From Anaerolineae bacterium (GTDB lineage: Bacteria; Chloroflexota; Anaerolineae; Aggregatilineales; Phototrophicaceae): DNA of 64,000 nucleotides. This document shows positions 9,090-18,604 of the stretch, one piece after another (positions within the stretch are counted from its first letter, which is position 1; each line of letters opens with the position of its first letter). Under the pieces are notes generated by a model. The model had not been told where the DNA came from. It was given only the letters and a program-made list of their open reading frames with translations, and searched no databases. A program made the position numbers and the translations under genes. The stretch spans positions 59,367 to 123,366 of the forward strand of contig JALHNT010000022.1 in the NCBI GenBank assembly GCA_022843385.1, read 5' to 3'.

Positions 9090-10493
9090 ATGCTGCTGAC
9101 CATTGCGACCACCCACCAACCGGCGACCGACCTCGGTTTTCTGCTCCACAAACACCCGGACAAGACACAGTCTTTCGATCTGGCGTTCGGCAAAGCCCAT
9201 GTCTTCTACCCGGAGGCCAGCGAGACGCGCTGCACGGCTGCACTGCTGCTAGAAATCGACTCGGTGTCGTTGGTGCGGGGGCGCGGGGGCGACTTTGCGC
9301 TGGAACAATATGTCAATGACCGACCGTATGTGGCATCGTCTTTTCTGAGCGTGGCGATTGCCCAGGTCTTTGGCACGGCGCTTTCCGGCATTTGCCATCC
9401 ACGTCCCGAACTGGTCGAAACGCCTATCCCATTGCAGGTGACTGTCGCGGCTCTACCCAGCCGCAGGGGTGAGGTGCTGCTGCGGCAGTTGTTCGAGCCG
9501 CTGGGTTATGAGTTGACGCTGACCGATTATCCACTGGACACCCAGTTCCCCGACTGGGGGACGAGTCTTGTTTACACGCTGACTCTGACCGGTACGGTGC
9601 GGCTGACCGATCTGCTCTCACACCTGTATGTGCTGATTCCGGTGCTGGATAACGACAAGCATTATTATGTCGGCGATCATGAGGTTGAGAAGCTGCTGCG
9701 GCATGGCGAGGGCTGGCTGGCGGCTCATCCAGCGCGCGAGTTGATCACCAGCCGTTATCTGAAATACCAGCGCAGTCTGACACGGCAGGCGTTGGCGCGG
9801 CTGGTGGATGCCGATACCCCGGAAACCGATGAGGTGACAGAGCGCCAGGATGCTGAGGAAGCGCAGGTTGAAGAGCGCTTGAGCCTGCATGAACAGCGGC
9901 TGGGAGCGGTGCTGGCGGCGTTGAAGGCCAGCGGCGCAGCGCGGGTGCTGGACCTGGGGTGTGGCGAAGGTCGCCTGCTGAATCATCTGCTGCGCGAACC
10001 ACAGTTCACCCACATCGTCGGCATGGATGTTTCGGTACGGGCGCTGGAAACAGCCAGCGAACGGTTGCATCTGGATCGGTTGTCACCACGCCGCCGCGAA
10101 CGGATCAGCCTGCTGCACGGGTCGCTGCTCTATCGTGATCCGCGACTGGAGGGATTTGATGCCGCAGCGGTGGTTGAAGTGATCGAGCATCTTGATCCGC
10201 CGCGCCTGAGCGCCTTTGAGCGCAATCTGTTTGAGTTCGCCCAACCACGCCTAGTGATTATCACCACGCCGAATGCCGAGTACAACATCAAGTGGGAGAC
10301 CCTGCCGGCTGGCAAGTTGCGTCATCGTGATCATCGCTTCGAGTGGACACGGGCTGAGTTCCAGGCGTGGGCGCGGGGCATCGGCGAACGCTTCGGCTAC
10401 CGAGCCCGCTTCCTGTCCATCGGGCCGGATGATCCGGTGGTCGGCGCACCCAGCCAGATGGCAGTGATGGAGAAAGAATCTCTGGCCGGGTGA
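9090..10493 (+). CDS. hen1: bacterial Hen1, 3'-terminal RNA ribose 2'-O-methyltransferase
   Basis: A 467-residue protein that methylates the 2'-OH of the 3'-terminal nucleotide at an RNA break so that the sealed junction resists renewed cleavage by ribotoxins. Residues 1 to about 240 match the bacterial-specific N-terminal domain (MLLTIATTHQPATDLGFLLH, HPDKTQSFDLAFGKAHVFYP), known to activate the Pnkp ligase. The C-terminal half is a Rossmann methyltransferase: SAM motif VLDLGCGEGR near residue 287 and the metal-binding set E363, E366, H367 (EVIEHL) with H415 (HRFEW), the spacing known for Hen1. Own promoter upstream; AGAGGA precedes the ATG. Its partner Pnkp is encoded 1.3 kb downstream on the same strand. 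Confidence 0.95.
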   Translation: MLLTIATTHQPATDLGFLLHKHPDKTQSFDLAFGKAHVFYPEASETRCTAALLLEIDSVSLVRGRGGDFALEQYVNDRPYVASSFLSVAIAQVFGTALSGICHPRPELVETPIPLQVTVAALPSRRGEVLLRQLFEPLGYELTLTDYPLDTQFPDWGTSLVYTLTLTGTVRLTDLLSHLYVLIPVLDNDKHYYVGDHEVEKLLRHGEGWLAAHPARELITSRYLKYQRSLTRQALARLVDADTPETDEVTERQDAEEAQVEERLSLHEQRLGAVLAALKASGAARVLDLGCGEGRLLNHLLREPQFTHIVGMDVSVRALETASERLHLDRLSPRRRERISLLHGSLLYRDPRLEGFDAAAVVEVIEHLDPPRLSAFERNLFEFAQPRLVIITTPNAEYNIKWETLPAGKLRHRDHRFEWTRAEFQAWARGIGERFGYRARFLSIGPDDPVVGAPSQMAVMEKESLAG

Positions 10494-10503
10494 ACGTTCA
10501 GGA

Positions 10504-11502
10504 TCAGGTTATCGCTGCGTGAGGTCGGAGCAGCAGGGTAACTTCCTTGCGATTGCTGACCAATTGCCGCACCCGAACGATGCGATAGCGCTTCCGCAGC
10601 AGCCGGAAGGCATGATCCATAACACGGCGAGGATTACGCAGCCGCAGCTTGAGCGTCATGATTGCCAACCCGTCAGGCTGAAGATGATTGGCATACTGCA
10701 CCATCAGGTGTGCCGAGTCCTGTGGATCGAGCTTCATATCGTTGACGATCCAGTGGAAGGTTGTCTCGCATTGCGTCAGATAGGCTTCGGCCGTCATCTG
10801 TTGTTGCTTAACTTGCGGGTCGCTGGCTAACCAGTGGTACATGGGCGTTGGCGCAACTGTTGTGACGATCATGCCGCGCCGTCGCAGGATTTCTGTCCAG
10901 GCACCGGGCGCGGCACCGAGGTCAAGGACGTGCTGACCAGGGCGCGGCTGAAGAGCAAAAGTTGTGAGGGCTTCGAGGAGCTTCAAGCCAGCACGATTCG
11001 GGACTGATTCATCGAAACAGGGGATGCCGCCGGCGAACGGCGAGAGATTCTGCGCTGCCCATGAGATGCCGAGGTAAGCCCAGCGCCCGACGATCAGCAG
11101 TGATAACACCCGCCCGTCAGCACGGGTGGATCGGGACCGGTTTTGCTGTGGGCACAAGACCTGTTGAAGTGTGATGGCAGGGTAGGGGAAATCGCCAACG
11201 ATCTGAGGCTGAAGCACGAAATCATCCCGGCAGAGGGACTGAACAGCCTCGCGCAGCAGGTCAAAGTCGGCGGCACTTGCATCGAGAGTCAGGGTGCGGT
11301 GAACGGGAAATAGATGATGCAGGTAGATCGGGGGCGTGGTGCGCCAAGGTTTGACCAGCGCGCCAAAGGCGAAGGGCGCTTTCAGTAGAACATGACGAGG
11401 CGAAAGAGATTCGACGAGGGCTACCTGTGGGTGGTGCCGTTGGAGTTCATTGAGGGCCAGATCGGTGAAGTGTTCCGAACAAGTGAGAATAACATGGGTC
11501 AT
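10504..11502 (-). CDS. FtsJ/RlmM-like RNA 2'-O-methyltransferase
   Basis: A 332-residue SAM-dependent enzyme of the RrmJ/FtsJ type. ATG at 11502 was chosen for its AGGAAGCGAGG leader; the upstream extension to 11574 is not conserved-looking. The N-terminal 150 residues may bind RNA, as in RlmM (THUMP-like impression only). The catalytic domain shows motif I VLDLGAAPGAWTEIL and a K-D-K-E style set: Asp in WIVNDMKLDP, Lys in IMTLKLRL, Glu in SNRKEVTLLL. RlmM modifies C2498 of 23S rRNA; whether this protein does so is inference. It sits on the opposite strand between hen1 and pnkp, ending 10 bp from hen1, which is notable since all three genes act on RNA ribose 2'-OH or ends. Confidence 0.8.
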   Translation of the reverse strand: MTHVILTCSEHFTDLALNELQRHHPQVALVESLSPRHVLLKAPFAFGALVKPWRTTPPIYLHHLFPVHRTLTLDASAADFDLLREAVQSLCRDDFVLQPQIVGDFPYPAITLQQVLCPQQNRSRSTRADGRVLSLLIVGRWAYLGISWAAQNLSPFAGGIPCFDESVPNRAGLKLLEALTTFALQPRPGQHVLDLGAAPGAWTEILRRRGMIVTTVAPTPMYHWLASDPQVKQQQMTAEAYLTQCETTFHWIVNDMKLDPQDSAHLMVQYANHLQPDGLAIMTLKLRLRNPRRVMDHAFRLLRKRYRIVRVRQLVSNRKEVTLLLRPHAAIT

Positions 11503-11657
11503 AGCCTCGCTTCCTGGGTGCCACAGGTCCCAATTTGGGTGGCGTTTGTTGGTCGATGAGCATAAGCATAGCAAAGGTCAAGGCAATCAGGCAACCGTAC
11601 TATCGTTGAACAGGGATCATGGAACGACAGAAAGTCGTAACAACATTTGTCATATTA

Positions 11658-11681
11658 CCTGTTCCTGCCTGTTTATCAGGC
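11658..11681. repeat. 24-nt dispersed intergenic motif, copy 1
   Basis: CCTGTTCCTGCCTGTTTATC then AGGC, upstream of pnkp. It matches 44610-44633 at 23 of 24 positions. Inside it GCCTG-TTTAT-CAGGC can fold into a small hairpin. Role unknown; the rest of the 11503-11771 interval holds no recognised gene. Confidence 0.5.
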
Positions 11682-11771
11682 TCAGTCACAGTCATGGAGA
11701 ACGAAAACTCCTGGGGATCTGCGCCAGAGTGAAGCGCATCGGTTCAGAATGAGGATAGAAGGGACAAACAC

Positions 11772-14303
11772 ATGAACATCGCAATTCCCGAATTCTCGCT
11801 GGTGGTATTGATCGGTGTGTCCGGCAGCGGCAAGTCCACTTTTGGGCGAACGCATTTCCTGCCGACCGAAATCATTTCGTCGGATGCTTGTCGCGGGATG
11901 GTGAGCGATGATGAGAACGATCAGGACGCGACCAAAGATGCCTTTGCTCTGCTGCATTTCATCGCGGCGAAGCGACTGGAACGGATGAAGCTGACGGTGA
12001 TCGACGCCACCAATGTGCAGCAGGACAATCGCAAAGTGCTGGTGAGTCTGGCGAAACAGTATCATGCCCTGCCGGTAGCGATAGTGCTGGATATGCCAGA
12101 GCGGCTGTGCATCGAGCGCAATCAACAGCGACCGGATCGTCAGTTCGGGACGCACGTCATCGCTCGGCAGCGGCGCGATCTCAAGCGGTCGCTTTCCGGG
12201 TTGGAGCGCGAAGGTTTTCGTCATGTTTTCGTCATGCGTACACCGGATGACGTGGCGCAGGCCAGCGTGACGCGGACGCCGCTTTACAACAACCTCAAAC
12301 ATGAACATGGCCCGTTCGACATCATCGGCGATGTGCACGGCTGCTACGATGAGCTGCTATCACTGTTGGGTGATCTGGGTTATCGGGTGGTGGGGGAAAT
12401 CGTGACTCCACCCGCAGGGCGCAAAGCCGTTTTCCTGGGTGATCTGGTCGATCGAGGACCGAAGATTCCCCAGGTGTTGAAGCTGGTGATGAACATGGTC
12501 GCGTCCGGGACGGCGCTGTGTATCCCCGGCAATCACGACATCAAATTGATGCGGGCGCTGCGTGGTAAGCAAGTGCAGGTCACACATGGGCTGGCTGACT
12601 CTTTGGCGCAGTTGGAAGGTGAGCCATCGGAGTTTAAGCAGTCGGTGATTCAATTCATCGACGGGCTGGTCAGTCACTATCTGCTGGACGAGGGGCGGCT
12701 GGTGGTGGCACACGCTGGCATGAAGGCCGAGATGGCCGGACGGGCATCCGGCGCGGTGCGCGAGTTCGCTCTGTATGGCGAGACGACCGGCGAGACCGAC
12801 GAGTTCGGGCTGCCGCTGCGCTACAACTGGGCCGCCGATTATCGCGGTCGCTCGACGGTGGTTTATGGTCACACGCCGGTTCCGCAACCGGAGTGGCTGA
12901 ACAACACCATCAACATCGACACCGGTTGCGTCTTCGGCGGGGCGCTGACGGCGCTGCGCTACCCGGAGCGCGAACTGCTGTCGGTGCCGGCACTGCAAAC
13001 CTATGCCGAGCCGGCGCGCCCGTTCCTCGCACCGGATCAGTCTGCGCCGGTATTGAACGCGCAGCAGATGCAGGATGATGTGCTGGATATGGCGGATGTG
13101 AACGGCAAACGCCTCATCAATACCCGCCTGCACGCCAACATTACCATCCGCGAGGAGAACGCCGCGGCAGCGCTGGAAGTCATGAGCCGCTTCGTCGTAA
13201 ATCCGCACTGGCTGATTTATCTGCCGCCCACGATGTCGCCCGTCGCCACCAGCGACCAGCCCGAGTGGCTGGAACATCCGGCGCAGGCATTCAGCTATTT
13301 CCGTGATAATGGCCTGCCACAAGTGATCTGTGAAGAGAAGCATATGGGGTCGCGGGCAGTGGTGGTGCTGTGCCGCGATGAAGCGGTTGCCCGGCAGCGC
13401 TTCGGCGTTGTGGGGGAGGGGATCGGGGTGTGTTACACCCGCACCGGACGACGTTTCTTTGACGATGCCACGCTGGAAGCTGCTTTTCTGGAGCGGCTGC
13501 GCGAGTTGGTGACTGAGGCAGGTTTATGGGACGAACTGAAATCCGATTGGCTGGCGCTGGATGCCGAACTGATGCCCTGGTCAGCCAAGGCGCAAGGGCT
13601 GCTACGAGGACAATATGCAGCGGTAGGGGCAGCCGGACGAACGGCGCTTGTTCAGACGATCCAGGCCCTGGAAATGGCTGCTGCTCGCACAGCCGAAGCG
13701 GCTGCACTGCTGGATCAGTACCGCGCCCGGCTGACGATGGTCGAGCAGTACACGACGGCCTATCGCCATTACTGCTGGCCGGTGAATTCGCTGGATGATT
13801 TGCGGCTGGCTCCGTTCCATCTGCTGGCCTCTGAGGGACAAACTTATTTCAAGCGTGATCATCGCTGGCACATGCAGCAATTGGCGCGACTGGAGAGCAA
13901 GTTGGTGCAGGCAACGGCTTATCTGGTGGTCGATGTGACGGATGCCGAGAGTCAGGCGGCAGCGACCGACTGGTGGCTCAAGCTGACGGAGCGTGGCGGC
14001 GAGGGGATGGTGGTCAAGCCACTGGACTATATCGCCACTGGACGGCGCGGCCTGCTGCAACCGGCAGTCAAGGTGCGGGGTCGCGAGTATTTGCGGCTGA
14101 TCTATGGCCCCGAATACACGGCAGAAATCGACAAGCTGCGGGCGCGCGGTTTAGGCGGGAAACGGTCGCTGGCGCTGCGCGAGTTCGCGCTGGGTATCGA
14201 AGCGCTGGAACGCTTTGTCCGCCATGAACCGCTGCGCCGTGTTCATGAATGCGTGTTTGGAGTGTTGGCACTGGAGAGCGAGCCGGTTGACCCGCGCTTG
14301 TGA
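11772..14303 (+). CDS. pnkp: bacterial Pnkp, RNA 5'-kinase / 3'-phosphatase / adenylyltransferase
   Basis: An 843-residue, three-domain RNA-repair enzyme, close to the length of the characterised clostridial protein. Domain 1 (about 1-170) is a polynucleotide 5'-kinase with P-loop GVSGSGKS (K21). Domain 2 (about 180-400) is a binuclear metallophosphoesterase that removes 2',3'-cyclic or 3' phosphates: DVHGCYDE (D187), GDLVDRGPK, PGNHD, VVAHAG, YGHTPVP. Domain 3 (about 480-843) is a ligase-like adenylyltransferase: nucleotidyl Lys523 in EKHMGSR, motif EGMVVKP and the family-specific KVRGREYLRLIYGPEY. With Hen1 it forms the ligase-competent complex. The stop is 86 bp before a PAS kinase gene, so cotranscription is possible. 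Confidence 0.96.
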   Translation: MNIAIPEFSLVVLIGVSGSGKSTFGRTHFLPTEIISSDACRGMVSDDENDQDATKDAFALLHFIAAKRLERMKLTVIDATNVQQDNRKVLVSLAKQYHALPVAIVLDMPERLCIERNQQRPDRQFGTHVIARQRRDLKRSLSGLEREGFRHVFVMRTPDDVAQASVTRTPLYNNLKHEHGPFDIIGDVHGCYDELLSLLGDLGYRVVGEIVTPPAGRKAVFLGDLVDRGPKIPQVLKLVMNMVASGTALCIPGNHDIKLMRALRGKQVQVTHGLADSLAQLEGEPSEFKQSVIQFIDGLVSHYLLDEGRLVVAHAGMKAEMAGRASGAVREFALYGETTGETDEFGLPLRYNWAADYRGRSTVVYGHTPVPQPEWLNNTINIDTGCVFGGALTALRYPERELLSVPALQTYAEPARPFLAPDQSAPVLNAQQMQDDVLDMADVNGKRLINTRLHANITIREENAAAALEVMSRFVVNPHWLIYLPPTMSPVATSDQPEWLEHPAQAFSYFRDNGLPQVICEEKHMGSRAVVVLCRDEAVARQRFGVVGEGIGVCYTRTGRRFFDDATLEAAFLERLRELVTEAGLWDELKSDWLALDAELMPWSAKAQGLLRGQYAAVGAAGRTALVQTIQALEMAAARTAEAAALLDQYRARLTMVEQYTTAYRHYCWPVNSLDDLRLAPFHLLASEGQTYFKRDHRWHMQQLARLESKLVQATAYLVVDVTDAESQAAATDWWLKLTERGGEGMVVKPLDYIATGRRGLLQPAVKVRGREYLRLIYGPEYTAEIDKLRARGLGGKRSLALREFALGIEALERFVRHEPLRRVHECVFGVLALESEPVDPRL

Positions 14304-14389
14304 AACATTTCCTAAATGGATTACAGCTACTGTTGCGACATGTCAGTATACAATGCAGAAAGGAGGATAAGCTAAAGAGAAGTACAACC

Positions 14390-16006
14390 ATGATGCACCC
14401 TGTCCTGAAGGAGCAGCTTGATCGGCTGGGTCTGACGCCGGAGACGCCACCGGACCCAGCCCAGTGGCAAGCGCTGCTCACCAGCCTTAACCACACCTGT
14501 GCCGCGCTGCATGTCGCCATCGACCGGCAGCGGGCGCTCTTCCAACAAACAAACGATGCCGTGTTCATGATCAGCTTGGATGGATATATCCTTGAAGCCA
14601 ATTCGCGGGCCAGCCAACTGTTGGGCTACCCACTGAGTGAAATCGTTGGCAAAACCAGCTACCGCTTTGTCTCGCCGCGTGACGTACAGAGCAGCCAGCG
14701 GCGCTTTGCTGACATGGTGCAGAATGGCTCGCTACCGCCCTATGAACGCCTCTTCATCCGCGCCGACGGTACCGAATTCATCAGTGAGGTGAATGCCGAA
14801 CTGGTGCGCGATGCGCTGGGGCAACCGCTCTACATCCAGAGCATCGTGCGCGACATCAGCGAGCGCAAGGCGATAGAAGCGGCGCTCCGCCGTTCGGAAC
14901 AGCGTCTGACTGGATTGTTAGCGGCGCTGGATGTCGGGGTGATTGTGCAGGGGCCCCAGTCCGAAATCATTCTGAGCAACCCTTCCGCGCTGCGGCTGCT
15001 TGGCCTGACCCACGACCAGTTGTTGGGCAAGACTTCTTTTGACCCGGACTGGAACGTCATTCACGAAGATGGATCGACCTTTCCTGGCCCCGAGCATCCT
15101 GTTCCCCAGGCTATCCAGACAGGGAAGTCGGTGACGAATATTGTCATGGGCGTTTATCGACCTGCGCTAAGGGATCGTGTCTGGTTGCTGGTGAACGCCC
15201 AACCGGTGATCGAAGGTGAAAGAGTGGTGCAGGTCATTTGTACCTTCAGCGACATCACCGAACGCAAACACGCGGAAGATCGGGAACAGGAGCTTCAGCT
15301 CCATAAGAGTGCTGCCAACAAACTTCAGAATTTGCTTCAGAATATCTCGCACGATCTACGGACTCCGTTGAGTGTCATCAACACCAGCCTCTACCTGGCA
15401 CGCAAGAAGCTACCGAATGACCATGTCGCCGCTCGCCATCTCGATACCATTGATGGGCAGGTCAACCGCTTGAAATGGATGGCCGATGAAGCCAGCGACC
15501 TGATCCATCTCGAGGACGAACAGGCTGAAGCGCGCTTGATAATGACCGATCTGGTGACGCTGACGCAGGGTGTGCTGATTAAGTCTCATACCCTGTTCGA
15601 GCATAAGCGCCAGACACTTTTCTTCTGTCCCCAACCGGAGATCCCGGCGGTCATGGTAGATCGCATCATGTTGAGTCATGCGCTGGAAAATCTGCTGCTG
15701 AACGCCCATGAATTCACACCACCTGGCGGCAGAGTAGATGTATTGCTCCGGCACGATACCTCGTTCGTAAGGTTTGTCGTGAGCGATAACGGCATCGGCA
15801 TTGAGGCGCGCCATCTTCCTCATATCTTTGAGCCCCTCTATAAAGCCGACGAAGCACGCAGCAAAGGCGGCAGTGGGCTAGGGTTGGCAGTGACACAGCG
15901 AACAATGGAGGCCCATGGCGGGCGGGTGACGGTGGAGAGCGAACCAGGACGGGGCAGTACCTTCACCCTGTGGCTGCCGGTGGCGGCTGTGGCGCAGACA
16001 GCTTAA
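14390..16006 (+). CDS. PAS-PAS sensor histidine kinase
   Basis: A soluble kinase of 538 residues. ATG at 14390 or 14393; AGGAGG at 14361 is too far upstream to be certain, so the start is the weakest part of this call. Two PAS domains (about 45-165 and 170-295), then a dimerisation helix with the phospho-accepting His321 in ISHDLRTPL, then an HATPase: N box NLLLNAHEFTPPGG, G1 DNGIGI, F box, G2 GGSGLGL. No transmembrane segment, so it senses an internal signal. It has the same architecture and many identical segments as the next gene, including LTxDQxxGKTSFDPDWNVIH in PAS2. No response regulator is adjacent. Confidence 0.92.
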   Translation: MMHPVLKEQLDRLGLTPETPPDPAQWQALLTSLNHTCAALHVAIDRQRALFQQTNDAVFMISLDGYILEANSRASQLLGYPLSEIVGKTSYRFVSPRDVQSSQRRFADMVQNGSLPPYERLFIRADGTEFISEVNAELVRDALGQPLYIQSIVRDISERKAIEAALRRSEQRLTGLLAALDVGVIVQGPQSEIILSNPSALRLLGLTHDQLLGKTSFDPDWNVIHEDGSTFPGPEHPVPQAIQTGKSVTNIVMGVYRPALRDRVWLLVNAQPVIEGERVVQVICTFSDITERKHAEDREQELQLHKSAANKLQNLLQNISHDLRTPLSVINTSLYLARKKLPNDHVAARHLDTIDGQVNRLKWMADEASDLIHLEDEQAEARLIMTDLVTLTQGVLIKSHTLFEHKRQTLFFCPQPEIPAVMVDRIMLSHALENLLLNAHEFTPPGGRVDVLLRHDTSFVRFVVSDNGIGIEARHLPHIFEPLYKADEARSKGGSGLGLAVTQRTMEAHGGRVTVESEPGRGSTFTLWLPVAAVAQTA

Positions 16007-16092
16007 TCGAAAACTGTCCATGTGGCGGATGTGGTGTCGCTAGATTAGTATTACACTGTCGGTGGATGACGCTGTGCTTCAGGGGGAATACC

Positions 16093-17685
16093 ATGCCAGG
16101 CAAATCGCTTCAGGCGCATCTTGACCGCCTGGATTTAACCATCGATCAGCCGCCCGATGCCGCATCCTGGCGGTTGTTCGTTGAGTCGGCGCAACAGGAC
16201 CTCGCACAATACCAGGCACTCTTCGAGCAGAACAATGATGGAATAGCGTTGCTACGGTTGGATGGGATCATTGTGGACGCCAATCCACGATTGACTGCTA
16301 TCATCGGCTGGTCACGAGAAGCGTTGATCGGTAAACCGCTCTTCTATTTTCTGCATCCTGAGGACATCAAGCAGAGTAGAATTGACCTTGAAGAAATGCA
16401 GCATGCCGGGGCTGCCAGAGTGCACGAACAAACGCTGCGCCGCGCGGACGACGAAGTTATCACGCTGGAGATCAGTTCGCGCGTGGTCAGCGACGACGCG
16501 GGGAATCCGCGTTACATCCAATCCCTGGTGCGAGACATCACCCATCGTAAAGCCTGGGAGCAGTCACTAGCACGATCACAGCACCAGCTCAACCATCTGA
16601 TCCACACATTGCCAGTCGGTGTAGCGCTCCTTGGTCCCCAGTCCAATGTGCTGATGGCTAATCCTGCGGCACATGAGCTGCTAGGTCTGACAGAAGATCA
16701 GTTTATGGGCAAGACATCGTTCGACCCGGACTGGAACGTGATACATCCGGATGGCTCGCCGTTCCCTGGGATAACCCATCCTGTGCCACAATCCATCGCG
16801 ACCGGACTGGCGGTGACTGATGTGGTGATGGGAGTCTACCGTCCGGTGCGTCGTGACCGGATTTGGCTGCTGGTGAATGCTACGCCTGAGTTGACTGATG
16901 GCCGGGTGACCCAGGTGCTTTGTACCTACAGTGACATCACCCAGCAGGTGGTGGCAGAACAACGAGAACGTGATCTGGTGGTGCAGCACCGGATTATCGA
17001 GACAATGCGCTCGCTCCTGCGCTCGATTGCCCACGATCTGCGCACCCCTTTGACCGTCATCAAGACCAGCCTGTATCTGCTGCGTGACAGCGTGACGGGA
17101 CGGGACGAGATGGTTCAACGGCGACTAGCCAACATCGAAACGCAGAGCCAACGGCTGCACTGGATTGTGGATGAGGCGGTTGAGATGGCGCGGCTGGATA
17201 GCGGCGAGGTGGAGTTCCGCTTCCTGCCGGCACAAATCAACTCGATTATTTCTGATGCATTCATCAAATTGGAAGGGAGTTTTAAGGTGCGCCAGCAGCG
17301 CCTGCAACTCAGACTGTATCCCAATCTGCCGGTCGCGAAAGTAGATCGACTCATGTTGGGCAAAGCCATCGAGAATCTGCTGTGGAACGCCTATGAATAT
17401 ACGCCAGAGCAGGGGGAGATTGAGGTAGTGACTGAGCGGCTGGAACAGGGGATTCAGATCACGATACGCGACCAGGGGCGCGGGATTGGTGCGCAGGATC
17501 TGCCGCACATTTTTGATCGCTTTTACAAGGGGGATGAGGCACGAACCAGCGGTGGCAGCGGGCTGGGATTATCAATTGTGCGCAAAATTGTCGAGGCTCA
17601 TCAAGGACGTATCTCGGTTGAAAGTGAATTGGGGCAGGGGAGCTGCTTCACATTGTGGCTGCCGCTACGCTATGACTGGGATTGA
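16093..17685 (+). CDS. PAS-PAS sensor histidine kinase, paralogue of preceding gene
   Basis: A 530-residue soluble histidine kinase. ATG at 16093 has CAGGGGG eight bases upstream; the frame is open back to 15970, inside the previous gene, but that extension is not kinase-like. PAS1 about 40-155, PAS2 about 160-285, phospho-accepting His314 in IAHDLRTPLTVIKTSLYLL, then HATPase with NLLWNAYEYTPEQG, DQGRGIG and GGSGLGLS. The shared N-terminus (HLDRLDLT versus QLDRLGLT) and shared PAS2 segment FDPDWNVIH show a tandem duplication. It converges, eight bases apart, on the STAS-like gene below. Confidence 0.92.
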   Translation: MPGKSLQAHLDRLDLTIDQPPDAASWRLFVESAQQDLAQYQALFEQNNDGIALLRLDGIIVDANPRLTAIIGWSREALIGKPLFYFLHPEDIKQSRIDLEEMQHAGAARVHEQTLRRADDEVITLEISSRVVSDDAGNPRYIQSLVRDITHRKAWEQSLARSQHQLNHLIHTLPVGVALLGPQSNVLMANPAAHELLGLTEDQFMGKTSFDPDWNVIHPDGSPFPGITHPVPQSIATGLAVTDVVMGVYRPVRRDRIWLLVNATPELTDGRVTQVLCTYSDITQQVVAEQRERDLVVQHRIIETMRSLLRSIAHDLRTPLTVIKTSLYLLRDSVTGRDEMVQRRLANIETQSQRLHWIVDEAVEMARLDSGEVEFRFLPAQINSIISDAFIKLEGSFKVRQQRLQLRLYPNLPVAKVDRLMLGKAIENLLWNAYEYTPEQGEIEVVTERLEQGIQITIRDQGRGIGAQDLPHIFDRFYKGDEARTSGGSGLGLSIVRKIVEAHQGRISVESELGQGSCFTLWLPLRYDWD

Positions 17686-17692
17686 CGTCGGC

Positions 17693-18505
17693 TTAGACCA
17701 GCTTCCACATATCAATACGAACAAACAGATCAGGTTTCAGGCGCTGCAGGAAGCGCATGGCTTCTTCGAGGAAGGTACACACCAGATTTCGCTCACGCAT
17801 ATGTGGCATACTCATATAGGCGGTGTGGGTCACCTGGATCGTTACAGGATCACAGCCGAAGGCAGCGCTGGCGGCCCAGCGCGGATGCTGCGAGAGTTCA
17901 CTCAACTCGCGGTAGGCGCTCAGGCTGAGTGACTGGGCGAACTGGGCATCCGACAGCAAATACTGTGGTCCTGAGGCACGGTCCAGGCGTTGGCGCAGTT
18001 CAGTCATCAGTTGGATTTCTGCCGAACGATCCGGGTTGCGATGCCAGCGGAGGAAGAGCAAGTCGGGCGAAAGCCGATTGAGACTAAAGGCCGGAGTTCG
18101 ATCCTGGGCTTCCCTGGGAAAGCTGGCCGTAACGCCTGGTTGCAGTTGCTCCAGAAAGTTCAGCGCTTCCGGCAGCGAGTCATAAATCTGATTACGCTGG
18201 CGCACGCGGGCGCTGATGAGGGGCGATTGATTGAAGATCGCCTTGACGAGCGGATTACTGACGAATCCGGCACTGCCCCCCCAGAACGGATCGAGCGCCA
18301 TCTCATTAAAGGTGCGTATGCTGCCTTGACTCATCGCCATTTGTGCGGCGAGTTCGGTGATGACATACAGCCGCGTACCGGTCTGATCCAGCCGGATGCG
18401 CAGTTCACGGAGCAACCGCGCCTCCAAGTCCGCCGTACTCCGCTGCAACCAGCGAACATAGATGAACTCCGGGCTCAACAAGTTAAGTTGATAATCACTG
18501 TTCAT
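17693..18505 (-). CDS. duplicated STAS-like (SpoIIAA-like) protein
   Basis: A 270-residue protein made of two similar halves of about 125 residues, joined by a linker near residue 135. Each half begins with LSPEFIYVRWLQR or LSPDLLFLRWHRN, has a buried strand of the form LYVITEL or QYLLSDA, a block FNEMALDPFWGGSAGF or LSELSQHPRWAASAAF, and ends with EALNFLEQLQPGV or EAMRFLQRLKPDL. The pattern of alternating strands and helices resembles SEC14/STAS (SpoIIAA-like) domains, which often transmit signals by protein contact. No phosphorylatable serine is assigned. ATG at 18505. The family link is inference. Confidence 0.65.
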   Translation of the reverse strand: MNSDYQLNLLSPEFIYVRWLQRSTADLEARLLRELRIRLDQTGTRLYVITELAAQMAMSQGSIRTFNEMALDPFWGGSAGFVSNPLVKAIFNQSPLISARVRQRNQIYDSLPEALNFLEQLQPGVTASFPREAQDRTPAFSLNRLSPDLLFLRWHRNPDRSAEIQLMTELRQRLDRASGPQYLLSDAQFAQSLSLSAYRELSELSQHPRWAASAAFGCDPVTIQVTHTAYMSMPHMRERNLVCTFLEEAMRFLQRLKPDLFVRIDMWKLV

Positions 18506-18604
18506 GATCGCCTGCGTCCACCTGGTCTTTGAATTCTTAACGATTTAGGGTAGTGCTACAGAAATGATCATTAGATTATATTCAAATAAACAACTGATGA
18601 AAAG

